This document shows positions 8,287 to 18,403 of a stretch of DNA of 64,000 bases, in pieces. Under the pieces are notes generated by a model. The model did not search any database. It was not told where the DNA came from and saw only the letters and a list, made by a program, of their open reading frames with translations. The stretch comes from Gilliamella sp. WF3-4 (lineage in GTDB: Bacteria; Pseudomonadota; Gammaproteobacteria; Enterobacterales; Orbaceae): assembly GCF_001690275.1 (NCBI RefSeq), contig NZ_LZGW01000045.1, positions 186,001 to 250,000 on the forward strand, read 5' to 3'. The position numbers and the translations under genes are program-made. How positions within the stretch are numbered: the stretch's first letter is position 1; each line of letters begins with the position of its first letter.

Positions 8287-9468
8287 ATGAACAATAATAT
8301 TACCCGATCTCGTATATGGTCATCGATTCTTTGTCTTGCATTTGCAGCATTTATTTTTAATACCACAGAATTTGTACCGATTGGATTATTGCCCAATATT
8401 GCTGAAAGTTTTTCAATGGATGTTGCGCATGCTGGGTTATTGCTTACTATTTATGCTTGGGCCGTTTCGTTATTATCGTTACCATTAACTGTATTAACGT
8501 CAAAATTGGAGCGTAGGAAGTTACTCATTTTTTTATTTTTCCTTTTTATTGGTAGTCATATTTTAGCAGGGGTTGCATGGAATTTTGGTAGCTTAGTTGT
8601 AGCAAGAATTGGCATTGCTTGCGCTCATGCCGTTTTTTGGGCAATTACAACGCCACTGGCGGTTCGGTTGGCGCCGAATGGTAAAAAAGCTAAAGCAATG
8701 GGCTTTATTGTTATTGGTGTTTCAATGGCGACTATACTTGGTATTCCCATTGGCACCATAATAGGGCAACATGTTGGCTGGCGAATTACATTTTTATGTA
8801 TTGCTGGTATTGCTTTTATCGTAATGCTATTACTGCTTTATTTACTGCCGACTGTGCCTAGTTCAAATATTATTTCAGCAAAAGATATTCCGCACGTATT
8901 AAAACGCCCAATATTACTTAATATCTACTTATTAACGGTTATTATTATTGCTGGTCATTTTACTGCTTATACCTATATCACACCTTTTATGAAACAGGTT
9001 GGTGGATTTGACCAAACTACCGTAGTCACGCTATTACTGGTAGTTGGTTTTTCTGGCATGGTGGGTAGTGTTCTATTTGCAAAGTATTCTGAAAAAAATC
9101 CAATCGCCATTCTATTGGTTCCTTTGTTATCATTAGCTGCTTGTCTATTATCACTCTATATCTGCTCAGTTAGTATTTATACTATCTTTATTCAATGCCT
9201 GTTATGGGGTATTTCAATTACGATTATAGGCATGGTCATGCAAAGCAAAGTGATTGATGCCGCACCCGACGCAACAGATATCGCGACATCCGTTTACTCT
9301 GGTATTTACAACATTGGTATTGGCGGTGGCGCTTTTATCGGAAGTAAAGTTCTTATACTGCTATCAATAGGCGATATTGGCTTTGTAGGCGCAATTTTTG
9401 TCGTTATTGCTCTGTTATTATTCTGCTTTTTTTCAAGAAAATTGTGGAATAGTAAAACAATTTTATAA
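8287..9468 (+). CDS. sotB: Sugar efflux MFS transporter
   Basis: 393-residue, twelve-span MFS permease strongly resembling enterobacterial SotB (YdeA), an exporter of arabinose and related sugars. The diagnostic N-terminal stretch is FIFNTTEFVPIGLLPNIA, followed by LTIYAWAVSLLSLPLT, the ERRKLL loop between TM2 and TM3, and in the C-terminal half AAPDATDIATSVYSGIYNIG. No good Shine-Dalgarno precedes the ATG (the bases before it are C/A/T), so translation may be weak or the transcript short-leadered; the N-terminal alignment to the family nevertheless supports this start. The gene stands alone and converges on uup through a shared hairpin. Confidence 0.88.
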   Translation: MNNNITRSRIWSSILCLAFAAFIFNTTEFVPIGLLPNIAESFSMDVAHAGLLLTIYAWAVSLLSLPLTVLTSKLERRKLLIFLFFLFIGSHILAGVAWNFGSLVVARIGIACAHAVFWAITTPLAVRLAPNGKKAKAMGFIVIGVSMATILGIPIGTIIGQHVGWRITFLCIAGIAFIVMLLLLYLLPTVPSSNIISAKDIPHVLKRPILLNIYLLTVIIIAGHFTAYTYITPFMKQVGGFDQTTVVTLLLVVGFSGMVGSVLFAKYSEKNPIAILLVPLLSLAACLLSLYICSVSIYTIFIQCLLWGISITIIGMVMQSKVIDAAPDATDIATSVYSGIYNIGIGGGAFIGSKVLILLSIGDIGFVGAIFVVIALLLFCFFSRKLWNSKTIL

Positions 9469-9487
9469 GCTCATATCGATTAAATAA

Positions 9488-9518
9488 CAGCATTATTTAT
9501 AACTTATAAATAATGCTG
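9488..9518. terminator. Bidirectional hairpin between sotB and uup
   Basis: CAGCATTATTTATAA, one base, then its exact reverse complement. It lies between two convergent genes, and the minus-strand side is followed by a T/A-rich stretch. Likely a shared transcription end. Confidence 0.65.
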
Positions 9519-9535
9519 AAAATGGCTGTCTTATC

Positions 9536-11464
9536 TTATGATTTACTTAAAGACTCTAACTGTTCCCATCGTTCAAATATAGCTTCTAGATCTGATTCTT
9601 TAGTGGCTAACATTTGTAGTACGGGATTTGTCACCTCATGAGGTTGATTGAAAAAATCACTATTGCTGATTTGTTTTTGTAAATCAGCAATTTCATTTTC
9701 TAATTGTTCTATCTTATTGGGAAGTTGTGCTAGCTCACGTTGCTCATTATAACTCAGCTTTGCTTTCTTTTTACTGGTTTGCTTATTGTTCTGAGTATTA
9801 ATATTATTGTTTTTTTCTAATTGATTATTCTCTTTATTATTGTTTATCGTGGCCTTGGCTGGTTTTGCCTGCTGTTGTTGTTGAAATGCATCAGCATAAC
9901 CGCCGGCATAAACACCAATATGACCTTGTTCTTCAAAAAACCAGCACTGTGTCACTACATTATCAACAAATTGCCTATCATGGCTAACCAATAAGACCGT
10001 ACCTTGATAATCGTTAACTAGCTCTTCTAATAATTCAAGCGTTTCAATATCAAGATCATTGGTTGGTTCGTCAAGGATTAATAAATTGCTAGGTTTTAAA
10101 AAAAGTTTAGCAAGCAATAAGCGATTACGCTCTCCACCCGACAAAGCTCGTACAGGTGTTCTCGCTCGTTTTGGTGGAAATAAAAAGTCCTGTAAATAAC
10201 CAAGAACATGGCGAGATCTGCCATTAACCATCACTTCTTGTTTGCCTTCAGCCAAATTATCCATTACTGTTTTTTCAGGATCGAGCTCAAGTCGATATTG
10301 GTCAAAATAGGCAACTTCAAGCTTGGTACCGCAATGCACACTACCTGATGTTGGCGCTAAATTACCCAACATCAGTTTTAACAAAGTCGTTTTACCAATA
10401 CCATTAGGACCAATTAAAGCAATCTTATCACCTCGTAATACTTGTACAGAAAAATCATTAACGAGCAACTTATCCCCAATCTGATAGGTTACATTTTCAA
10501 GCTCAAAAACAATTTTGCCTGAACGCAGTGCTTCTTCAATTTGCATTTTGGCACTACCCATTACTTGCCGACGTGCGCTATACTCTTGGCGCATTGCTTT
10601 TAATGCACGTACTCGCCCTTCATTACGTGTACGGCGTGCTTTAATACCTTGGCGAATCCAGACCTCTTCTTGGGCTAATTTCTTATCAAATTCGGCATTT
10701 TGCAACTCTTCAACACGTAGTGCTTCTTCTTTGCCAATTAAATAGTTATCGTAATTACCACTCCAAGAGGCAATTTTGCCGCGATCTAAATCAATAATGC
10801 GCGTTGCCATTTGGCGAATAAAAGAGCGATCATGAGAAATAAATACAATACTGCCATTAAAGCTTTTTAAAAACTCTTCTAACCATTTTATGGTTTGAAT
10901 ATCTAAATGGTTAGTTGGTTCATCAAGCAATAAAACCGACGGTTGACAAACCAATGCTCTAGCTAATGCGGCTTTACGAAGCCAGCCACCAGATAGCGAA
11001 GATAGCAAAGCATCGCCATCAAGCGATAGCGACGAAATAACATTACGAATACGGCTATCTAATTGCCAGCCATTTTGGTGATCTAATTGCTCTTGCATTT
11101 TGGCTAATTTGGTTAAATTGCTTTCGCAAGGATCTTGCTCTACTTGATGTGCCAAATCGTAATAATCACGTAATAATTGCGCTTGTTCATGCAACCCTTC
11201 GGCCACAAAGTCAAATACATTGCCTTGTACATCGCGAGGGGGATCTTGTTGCAAACGTGAAACTATCACATTATTTTCATAAATAATTTGACCTTCATCT
11301 AATGGTATTTCTTTGTTTAATACTTTCAGTAACGTTGATTTGCCCGCACCATTACGACCAACAAGGCAAACTCGCTCGTTTGGTTCAATAGACATATCAA
11401 TATGATCGAGCAGTGGCGCATCACTAAATGAAAGGTAAGCATTGGTAAGATTAATTAATGACAT
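9536..11464 (-). CDS. uup: ABC-F ATPase Uup
   Basis: Soluble tandem ATPase of the ABC-F family, a ribosome-associated translation factor also linked to precise excision of transposons in E. coli. 642 residues. First cassette: Walker A GRNGAGKST near residue 36 and signature LSGGWLRKAALARALV. Second cassette: Walker A GPNGIGKTT near 353 and signature LSGGERNRLLLAKLF. Both are followed by LLLDEPTNHLDI or LILDEPTNDLDI. A linker between the cassettes carries the arginine-rich ABC-F insert (RRTRNEGRVRALKAMR). The last 80 residues form a charged coiled coil after an Asn/Gln/Lys-rich hinge, which is typical of Uup rather than EttA. No membrane spans. Confidence 0.95.
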   Translation of the reverse strand: MSLINLTNAYLSFSDAPLLDHIDMSIEPNERVCLVGRNGAGKSTLLKVLNKEIPLDEGQIIYENNVIVSRLQQDPPRDVQGNVFDFVAEGLHEQAQLLRDYYDLAHQVEQDPCESNLTKLAKMQEQLDHQNGWQLDSRIRNVISSLSLDGDALLSSLSGGWLRKAALARALVCQPSVLLLDEPTNHLDIQTIKWLEEFLKSFNGSIVFISHDRSFIRQMATRIIDLDRGKIASWSGNYDNYLIGKEEALRVEELQNAEFDKKLAQEEVWIRQGIKARRTRNEGRVRALKAMRQEYSARRQVMGSAKMQIEEALRSGKIVFELENVTYQIGDKLLVNDFSVQVLRGDKIALIGPNGIGKTTLLKLMLGNLAPTSGSVHCGTKLEVAYFDQYRLELDPEKTVMDNLAEGKQEVMVNGRSRHVLGYLQDFLFPPKRARTPVRALSGGERNRLLLAKLFLKPSNLLILDEPTNDLDIETLELLEELVNDYQGTVLLVSHDRQFVDNVVTQCWFFEEQGHIGVYAGGYADAFQQQQQAKPAKATINNNKENNQLEKNNNINTQNNKQTSKKKAKLSYNEQRELAQLPNKIEQLENEIADLQKQISNSDFFNQPHEVTNPVLQMLATKESDLEAIFERWEQLESLSKS

Positions 11465-11663
11465 AATGGTGATTTTTATTTGGATATTAAGTAATAAGGC
11501 ATTATTCTATCATAAAGTTAGCCAAGGCAAATAAATCAAAAAAATAAAGAAGCACTAATAGGTCTCACAAATATTAGAAATCACTGTTCTATCCTATAAA
11601 AAAAAATAAATACTGTTATATTAATGAATAAAAATATTAATGAGTTTCGGTGTGGAGATTATT

Positions 11664-13832
11664 ATGAGCCATATGTGGACATTCCAGCGAGTTGGTGGGT
11701 TGGATCAAGTTGTATTTAAAAGTGCTGATGACATTATCAATTTACCAGATTTAGACCCTAAATTATGGGTAGCATTAAGTTGCCCAACAATAGGGTTAGA
11801 TTTTGACGAGCGAACTTTAGCATTACTTGATTCAGATCAAGATGGACGTATTCGCATTCCTGATATTTTAGATGCTATTAGTTGGACACAAGATAAAATC
11901 GTGTCATTTGATAGCCTTTTAACAATGAGCGAAACACTGCCTTTATCGCAAATTAAAACGTCTACCCCACAAGGGGAAAAACTCTCTACTACGGCACGGA
12001 GTATTTTGGCTAGTTTGAATAAAAGTAATGTGGATTATTTGACACAAGATGATATATGGCAATCAATTAAAACCAATGCTGATAAACTTTACAATGGTGA
12101 TTTAATCTTCCCTGCATCAAGCGAATTATCAAGCGACATGCAAACCTTTATTCAAACAGCAATCAAAACCACTGGTGCACAAAAAGATATGAGTGGACAA
12201 GAGGGGATTGATTTAAACATTGCCACCACATTTGTTGAAAACTTAAAAACTTGGTTGCAATGGCAAGCAAAAATAAATAACACCGATACACCATTTGGTG
12301 AAAATAGCGCTGAAATATGGAAGCTAATTCAACTATTAAAACCCAAAATTGATGATTATTTTTTACGTGTTGAATTGGCGCAATATGCCCCGCAAGCACA
12401 AACAGCGCTTAACGTAGACGAAAAGTATATCGTACCGACACAAAATGGATTATTGTCTGATGAGGCTTTAGCCGAATTACCTCTATCAAAAATCGACACA
12501 GTTGAGGTGCTTGATTTAGTCAATGGAATAAACCCTCTTTGGAAAACTAAAATTAGTCGGTTTAAAACATTAGTAGAAACATCCTTATCCAATTCAGACC
12601 AGCTAACACAGCAAGAATGGCAACATATTCAACAAAGCTTGCAAGCTTACGCTAAACTGATTAGTTCTAAGCCCGAATTAGCACAATTAACTGTGGCAAT
12701 TGAACCCGCTGCTAGCATAGAAGATATACCAAACAATCTCATGATTAGCCTAGCTAACGACGATTTGTTAACCGAATTTCAGCAAATGGTTGAACAAGAT
12801 AATAAAACGCCAATATCGGCGTCAGACATTCTCATATTAGAAAAATTAGTCTTATTTCATAAACATTTATATCGTTTATTGGTTAACTTTGCGTCTTTTG
12901 CTGATTTCTTCTCACCAAATACACGAGCTGCATTTCAGCTTGGTAAGCTTTATATTGATGGTCGCTGTGCAACCCTTTGCGTTGCGGTTGATAATATTGC
13001 TAAGCACGTAACAATGGCAAATTATTCCGAACTTTGTTTACTTTATTGTGAATGCACAAGGCATGGGCAAAAGCAACTCATTGCCGCGGCAATGACAGCA
13101 GGGCAAGGCGATTTATTACTTGAAGGTCGCAATGGTGTATTTATCGATAATAAAGGAAATGATTGGGATGCTAATGTGGTTAAAATAATCACTAAGCCAA
13201 TTAGCATTCAACAAGCAATTTTAGCTCCTTATCAACGTATTGGTCGCTGTATTACTGAACAAATTAACAAATGGGCTAGCAGTAAAGATGCCAATATTGA
13301 AAAATCAAGTGAACAAGCTTTGCAAAACCCAGCAAATAAATTTGATATTGGTAAAAGCGTTGGTATTTTTGCCGCAATTGGTTTAGCTGTAGGTGCAATA
13401 GGTACGGCATTAGCCTCTATTTTTCAAGCAATTTTTTCGCTAACTTGGTGGCAATTTCCTTTATTCTTTATTGGATTATTCTTAATTATTTCAGGACCGT
13501 CTGTTATTTTGGCATGGTTAAAATTACGACGTAGAACTCTAGGTCCACTACTTGAAGCATCAGGTTGGGCAATTAATGGCCAAGTTAAAATCAACTTAAT
13601 GTTGGGTAGTTTGCTCACCAGCAAAGCTGAACTGCCATCAAACGCAAAACGCAATTTGCGTGACCCAATGAAAAACAACAGCAACAAAGTTTTAATTGCC
13701 GCTTTTGGGTTAGCTATTTTACTTGGTGTTGGCGCAACGGGAGGTTGGTTATGGCACAAAGGTTATTTAGAACACTATATCGAACTACAAAAGCAAGAAA
13801 AAACCCAAGATAATATAACGAATGATAAATAA
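11664..13832 (+). CDS. Unrecognised membrane-anchored protein with an EF-hand
   Basis: 722 residues from the ATG at 11664, which is preceded by GGAG six bases away; the in-frame ATG at 11640 has no such site. No family recognised. Residues 56-67 (DSDQDGRIRIPD) match a calcium-binding EF-hand loop, with acidic residues at positions 1, 3, 5 and 12. About 480 residues of mostly helical, soluble sequence follow. Toward the C terminus come two adjacent hydrophobic segments (about 562-620) ending in a basic patch (LKLRRR), then a third (about 674-698) with a short polar tail. Topology suggests a large domain on one side of the inner membrane. It is monocistronic, divergent from uup, and ends at a strong bidirectional terminator. 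Function unknown. Confidence 0.8.
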   Translation: MSHMWTFQRVGGLDQVVFKSADDIINLPDLDPKLWVALSCPTIGLDFDERTLALLDSDQDGRIRIPDILDAISWTQDKIVSFDSLLTMSETLPLSQIKTSTPQGEKLSTTARSILASLNKSNVDYLTQDDIWQSIKTNADKLYNGDLIFPASSELSSDMQTFIQTAIKTTGAQKDMSGQEGIDLNIATTFVENLKTWLQWQAKINNTDTPFGENSAEIWKLIQLLKPKIDDYFLRVELAQYAPQAQTALNVDEKYIVPTQNGLLSDEALAELPLSKIDTVEVLDLVNGINPLWKTKISRFKTLVETSLSNSDQLTQQEWQHIQQSLQAYAKLISSKPELAQLTVAIEPAASIEDIPNNLMISLANDDLLTEFQQMVEQDNKTPISASDILILEKLVLFHKHLYRLLVNFASFADFFSPNTRAAFQLGKLYIDGRCATLCVAVDNIAKHVTMANYSELCLLYCECTRHGQKQLIAAAMTAGQGDLLLEGRNGVFIDNKGNDWDANVVKIITKPISIQQAILAPYQRIGRCITEQINKWASSKDANIEKSSEQALQNPANKFDIGKSVGIFAAIGLAVGAIGTALASIFQAIFSLTWWQFPLFFIGLFLIISGPSVILAWLKLRRRTLGPLLEASGWAINGQVKINLMLGSLLTSKAELPSNAKRNLRDPMKNNSNKVLIAAFGLAILLGVGATGGWLWHKGYLEHYIELQKQEKTQDNITNDK

Positions 13833-13860
13833 AAATCATTTTATAAAACAAGCTATCAAA

Positions 13861-13890
13861 AAAATCGCCGACAATAGTCGGCGATTTTTT
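13861..13890. terminator. Bidirectional intrinsic terminator
   Basis: Twelve-base stem AAAATCGCCGAC / GTCGGCGATTTT with loop AATA. A T run follows on the plus strand and a T run on the minus strand, so it serves both the EF-hand protein gene and the convergent glyA. Confidence 0.92.
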
Positions 13891-13898
13891 ATCAATAA

Positions 13899-15155
13899 TT
13901 AATGCTGATAAACTGGTAATCGACGGCAAATAGTTAACACTTTTTCTTTCACTGTTTGAATGGTTTGTTCATCATCAATATTGTCTAACACGTCACAAAT
14001 CCAATTGGCCAAATCACGTGATTCGGCTTCTTTAAAGCCTCGACGAGTAATAGCTGGTGTACCAATACGCACACCCGATGTAACAAATGGGCTTTGCGGA
14101 TCTTTAGGTACGCTATTTTTATTAACAGTAATATTAGCACTACCCAAAGCGGCATCAGCTTCTTTACCTGTAATATTTTTGTCGACTAAATCAATTAAGA
14201 ATAGGTGATTGTTTGTTTCACCAGATACCACTTTATAACCACGATTTAAAATCACTTCCACCATAGCTTTAGCATTGTTAACTACTTGATGTTGATATTG
14301 TTTATACGCAGGTTCCATGGCTTCTTTTAATGCAACAGCTTTAGCTGCAATCACATGCATTAAAGGACCGCCTTGTGCCCCTGGGAAAACCGCTGAATTT
14401 AGTTTTTTATATAAGTCCTCACTACCACCTTTAGCTAAAATTAATCCCCCTCGTGGGCCTCCTAGGGTTTTATGTGTTGTAGTGGTAACAACATGCGCAT
14501 AAGGAACAGGATTTGGATAAACGCCCGCTGCAACTAAACCAGCTACATGCGCCATATCCACAAATAAGTAAGCGCCTACACTATCGGCAATTTCGCGCAT
14601 ACGCTTCCAATCAACTATGCCCGAGTAAGCCGAAAATCCGCCAATAATCATTTTAGGTTTTGAGGCTTGAGCAATGTTAGCCAGCTGTTGATAATCAATA
14701 TGACCAGAATCATCAACACCATAAGAAACAACATGATAAAGTTTGCCTGAAAAGCTCACTGGCGAACCATGCGTTAAATGACCTCCCTCGGATAAATTCA
14801 TACCTAAAACGGTATCCCCTGTTTTTAACAGTGCCATATAAACCGCAAAATTAGCTTGTGAACCCGAATGCGGTTGCACATTGGCATAGTCCGCACCAAA
14901 TAACTCCTTAGCACGCTCTATTGCTAATTTTTCAACAATATCAACATATTCACAACCACCATAATAGCGTTTGCCAGGATAACCTTCAGCATATTTATTG
15001 GTAAGTTGTGAGCCTTGCGCTTGCATTACTCGTGGGCTGGTATAGTTCTCTGATGCGATCAGTTCAAGATGATCTTCTTGACGCTGTTCTTCGCCTTTAA
15101 TGGCATTCCACAATTCCTTATCATAATCGGCAATAGTCATATCTTTACTAAACAT
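13899..15155 (-). CDS. glyA: Serine hydroxymethyltransferase
   Basis: PLP enzyme interconverting serine and glycine and feeding one-carbon units to tetrahydrofolate. 418 residues, the normal bacterial length. The N terminus [16 protein letters not shown] and the block [18 protein letters not shown] are diagnostic. The PLP lysine is in [15 protein letters not shown], just after the [12 protein letters not shown] segment. Monocistronic on the minus strand. Its promoter must lie in the 328-base gap toward mnmE. No PurR-like palindrome was recognised there. Confidence 0.98.
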   Translation of the reverse strand: MFSKDMTIADYDKELWNAIKGEEQRQEDHLELIASENYTSPRVMQAQGSQLTNKYAEGYPGKRYYGGCEYVDIVEKLAIERAKELFGADYANVQPHSGSQANFAVYMALLKTGDTVLGMNLSEGGHLTHGSPVSFSGKLYHVVSYGVDDSGHIDYQQLANIAQASKPKMIIGGFSAYSGIVDWKRMREIADSVGAYLFVDMAHVAGLVAAGVYPNPVPYAHVVTTTTHKTLGGPRGGLILAKGGSEDLYKKLNSAVFPGAQGGPLMHVIAAKAVALKEAMEPAYKQYQHQVVNNAKAMVEVILNRGYKVVSGETNNHLFLIDLVDKNITGKEADAALGSANITVNKNSVPKDPQSPFVTSGVRIGTPAITRRGFKEAESRDLANWICDVLDNIDDEQTIQTVKEKVLTICRRLPVYQH

Positions 15156-15483
15156 GTTGACTCCTTATTGTTCATTGCATTAGTCTTAAAGGCTTTGCTA
15201 TACATAGTGTATAAAAATATTACTGTCAGTTATCCTTACTTAATTAACGTGCGATTTCAATCTTTTTTTAAGGTTATAAAAAAAATTTATGACAAATCGA
15301 TATCAAGAATAACGCATTTACAAATCACCATTAAAATAGTGGTTTAATGTGGATATATTTAATATTTTCAAAAACAAGGAAGTATTTGCATACTGTGAAT
15401 AAAAAAACGCCAAAAAAGAGTGTATTTTCATCTCTAAAAGTTGTTCAGAAAACCTATTGATTTTATTCATTTTTTTATTGCAT
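15156..15483. other. 328-base intergenic region glyA-mnmE
   Basis: Both flanking genes are on the minus strand, so the region should hold the glyA promoter and the mnmE 3' end. It is A/T-rich. Copy G of dispersed repeat family 2 lies at 15444-15478, six bases beyond the mnmE stop. No terminator hairpin or coding frame is convincing. Confidence 0.5.
15444..15478 (+). repeat. Dispersed intergenic repeat family 2, copy G
   Basis: TTCAGAAAACCTATTGATTT followed by TATTCATTTTTTT. It shares its first 24 positions with copy F except one, and abuts the 3' end of mnmE. Confidence 0.65.
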
Positions 15484-16845
15484 TTATTTACCAATACAAA
15501 ACGAACTAAATATACGGCCTAATAAGTCATTGGAGGTAAATTCTCCCGTGATTTCGCTTAAAGCTTCTTGAGCTAACCTTAGTTCTTCAGCTAACAATTC
15601 ACCAGCATGAAAAACAACGAGTTGATGTTTGCCATTGTTTAAGTGCTGAGCTGCCTTTTCGAGTGCTTGTAGGTGGCGGCGGCGTGCTAAAAATCCTCCC
15701 TCGGTACTACTGGTATAGCCCATGGCTTGTTTTAGATGATCACGTAGCAGTTCTATTCCCTCACCTGTTCGTGCAGATAGTTGGATCTGCGAGTAACCAT
15801 TTGCTTCGCTATAACCTAGCGATTCGCCAGTTAAATCTGCTTTATTGCGAATAACAGTAACAGGCAAATTTTTAGGTAAGCGTTCAATAAATTCTGGCCA
15901 TAATTTTTCGGGATTGGATTCGGTCGTTGTTGTGCTGTCGACCATAAACAATACTCTATCTGCTTGTTCAATTTCTTGCCAAGCTCGCTCAATACCAATT
16001 CGCTCCACTTCATCACTGGCTTCACGTAGACCTGCGGTGTCAATAATATGTAACGGCATACCATCGATATGAATATGTTCACGTAGTACATCTCGGGTCG
16101 TTCCTGCTATATCAGTCACTATGGCGGCATCACGCCCTGCTAGTGCATTAAGCAAACTGGATTTACCTGCATTAGGGCGCCCAGCAATGACTACCTTCAT
16201 TCCTTCTCGTAACAGTGTTCCTTGCTTAGCTTCTTGGCGAACTTCAGCTAAGCGAGTAATTACTTCATTTAGCTGAGCCTCAATTTTACCATCCGATAAA
16301 AAGTCTATTTCTTCTTCAGGAAAATCAATTGCTGCTTCGGTAAAAATGCGTAAATGGATTAATGATTCAACCAGTGTATTTACTTTTTTAGAAAATACAC
16401 CTTGCAAAGATGATATTGCAGATTTTGCTGCTTGTTCCGAACTTGCATCAATTAAATCAGCAATGGCTTCTGCTTGGGCAAGATCTAGCTTATCATTTAA
16501 AAATGCGCGCTCTGAAAATTCACCAGGGCGTGCAATACGGACATTAGGCACTTCCAGAACTCGTTTTAACAATAAATCGAGAATAACTGGCCCACCATGC
16601 CCTTGTAGCTCAAGCACATCTTCGCCAGTGAATGAATGTGGATTTGGGAAAAATAAAGCGATACCTTCATCTAAAGTTGAACCATCTGATGCTAAAAAAG
16701 GTAAATAATCAGCGTGGCGTGGTTTAGGTAATTTACCTAATATAGATTGAGCTACTGCTCGGGCTTGAGATCCCGAAATACGTAAAATCCCAACACCTCC
16801 ACGGCCAGGTGGGGTTGCCTGTGCAACAATAGTATCTAAATTCAT
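15484..16845 (-). CDS. mnmE: tRNA modification GTPase MnmE
   Basis: GTPase that works with MnmG to add the (carboxymethyl)aminomethyl group at U34 of certain tRNAs. 453 residues. N-terminal formyl-THF-binding domain (about 1-120, with [16 protein letters not shown] at the start), helical domain, then an inserted G domain with G1 [12 protein letters not shown] (about 222-233), G3 DTAGL and G4 NKAD. It ends with the catalytic CIGK (C450). All key residues are present. The 3' end of this gene is a known integration site for some genomic islands in other gammaproteobacteria; here no island follows it. Confidence 0.98.
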   Translation of the reverse strand: MNLDTIVAQATPPGRGGVGILRISGSQARAVAQSILGKLPKPRHADYLPFLASDGSTLDEGIALFFPNPHSFTGEDVLELQGHGGPVILDLLLKRVLEVPNVRIARPGEFSERAFLNDKLDLAQAEAIADLIDASSEQAAKSAISSLQGVFSKKVNTLVESLIHLRIFTEAAIDFPEEEIDFLSDGKIEAQLNEVITRLAEVRQEAKQGTLLREGMKVVIAGRPNAGKSSLLNALAGRDAAIVTDIAGTTRDVLREHIHIDGMPLHIIDTAGLREASDEVERIGIERAWQEIEQADRVLFMVDSTTTTESNPEKLWPEFIERLPKNLPVTVIRNKADLTGESLGYSEANGYSQIQLSARTGEGIELLRDHLKQAMGYTSSTEGGFLARRRHLQALEKAAQHLNNGKHQLVVFHAGELLAEELRLAQEALSEITGEFTSNDLLGRIFSSFCIGK

Positions 16846-17011
16846 ATGTATTAATTTCTAAATTAAATAGCAATGTGCCATAATATCATGGACAAGATGC
16901 CAAAAACAGCTACTGCTTACTTATCTAGTGATGATAAGAATAAGCTATATTCAAAAAATATATAAAAGAATCAAAAGATTTGATAAGTTGTTAAAAACTA
17001 CCATACCTAAT

Positions 17012-17596
17012 TTAATTTTTAGGGTGATCAAATAACCAAGAATTAGCCAAAGCAAGTGGTTCTCTTATCATCGCAATATATTTATCAAAATTAGAAAAGC
17101 TCAAGGGCGCTGACAATCCAGATACATCATTAAATCCTGAGCGTTTAGCCAGCATGACTGAACGTAATAAATGAAAATCATTAGTTACAACTATCGTTTT
17201 CCCTAATGGTAAAATGCGATTAGCATACACGAATTGTTGCGCAGTTCGGGTTGATTTATCTTCAATATAGATTCGTGAAGCATCTATTCCTTTATTCACT
17301 AAGTAATTAAACATCACACTGGCTTCACTTGCTGATTCATCTTTACCTTGTCCACCACAAACAACGACTTTAGTTTGAAGATTATTTTGTAAGTAAGTAG
17401 CAGCAATATCTAAACGAATTTGTAAAGTTAAAGGCGCTGTAGCTGGCGTGCCGACAACTTGAGATCCTAACACAACCATAGTTTCAGCATTATCAACGGG
17501 TTTTTGTTGTGCATAAATAAAAATAATAATATTACAGACAATAAAATAACTTAAAATAGTGATTACGGAATACTTTAATAAATTAAATATATTCAT
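17012..17596 (-). CDS. DUF218 (YdcF/SanA/ElyC-type) inner-membrane protein
   Basis: 194 residues from the ATG at 17596, which is preceded by an AAGGA and begins four bases after the tag stop. The longer in-frame reading from 17689 would overlap tag by about 90 bases and is less likely. One N-terminal membrane span (about residues 8-28) is followed by a DUF218 domain: AETMVVLGSQVVG at the start, then KVVVCGGQGKDESASEASVM, an acidic STRTAQQ segment and TIVVTNDFHLLRS. Family members SanA and ElyC affect envelope integrity in E. coli. A cell-envelope role is plausible, but the biochemical activity is unknown. Probably co-transcribed with tag. Confidence 0.8.
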   Translation of the reverse strand: MNIFNLLKYSVITILSYFIVCNIIIFIYAQQKPVDNAETMVVLGSQVVGTPATAPLTLQIRLDIAATYLQNNLQTKVVVCGGQGKDESASEASVMFNYLVNKGIDASRIYIEDKSTRTAQQFVYANRILPLGKTIVVTNDFHLLRSVMLAKRSGFNDVSGLSAPLSFSNFDKYIAMIREPLALANSWLFDHPKN

Positions 17597-17600
17597 TAAA

Positions 17601-18173
17601 TTAACATCCTTTTTTAAAGCAATTCTGAAAATGATCATCAACCAGTCCCATTGATTGCATAAAAGCATAACAAATTGTGGAGCCAACAAAACTAAAGCCT
17701 CTTTTTTTTAACTCCTTTGACATGTTGTCAGATACTTCGGTGCTTACAGGCACTTCACTTTTATCTTTAAAGTGGTTAATAATGGGCTTGCCGTTTACAA
17801 AAGACCAGATAAATTGCGAGAAATCTTCCCCTTTTTTTTGCATATTTAAATAAGCATGGGCATTTTTGACAATGCTATTTAACTTTAAACGATTACGGAT
17901 CAGTCCTTTATTTTTAAGTAATTGCTCAATATCTTCAGTTGACAATCTTATGATTTTTTTTGGGTCAAAATTGAAAAAGCAACGGCGATATTCATCACGC
18001 TTTTTCAAAACAGTAATCCATGATAACCCTGCTTGTTGCCCTTCAAGGCAAATCATTTCAAATAATTTAAGGCTATTATGTTGAACAATGCCCCATTCGT
18101 TATCGTGGTAATGAATATATATGGGATCATTCAAAACCCAATCACAACGTACTTTCTCGTTATTTTGCATCAA
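17601..18173 (-). CDS. tag: DNA-3-methyladenine glycosylase I
   Basis: Base-excision repair enzyme removing 3-methyladenine from alkylated DNA. 190 residues. The N terminus RCDWVLNDPIYIHYHDNEWG gives the zinc-ligand cysteine and the YHDxEWG signature. LFEMICLEGQQAGLSWITVL is the helix with the active-site glutamate, and FKDKSEVPVSTEVSDNMSKE leads into the C-terminal GSTICYAFMQSMGLVDDH segment with the remaining ligands. Length and motifs are standard. The DUF218 gene follows four bases downstream. Confidence 0.95.
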   Translation of the reverse strand: MMQNNEKVRCDWVLNDPIYIHYHDNEWGIVQHNSLKLFEMICLEGQQAGLSWITVLKKRDEYRRCFFNFDPKKIIRLSTEDIEQLLKNKGLIRNRLKLNSIVKNAHAYLNMQKKGEDFSQFIWSFVNGKPIINHFKDKSEVPVSTEVSDNMSKELKKRGFSFVGSTICYAFMQSMGLVDDHFQNCFKKGC

Positions 18174-18403
18174 ATTTTACCTAGCTTATCTATTATTAAT
18201 TATGTTTTATGTCGCTTTATGTTTTTTAAGCATAAATTGGTTGAATTATAAATCAAATAAGTTGATTTGTTATATACATTAAATTTTTTTATGATGAAAA
18301 AAAGGACTTTTTTTTATGGCAGAATGAAACTTTCATTTTTATCTTAAATCAATAAAAGACAGATTTTTTTATTTTCTAACTTAACTTAATAATAAGGTTT
18401 TCC

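Noticed and set aside
15069-15347. 92-codon plus-strand ORF across the glyA start
   Set aside because: Begins inside glyA antisense and runs into A/T-rich intergenic DNA; composition not protein-like.
16346-16708. 120-codon ORF antisense to mnmE
   Set aside because: Shadow frame of a strongly conserved gene; similar shadows lie opposite ubiB (24525-24851), mlaE (42462-42806), the EF-hand protein gene (13424-13759) and ftsK (51452-51838).
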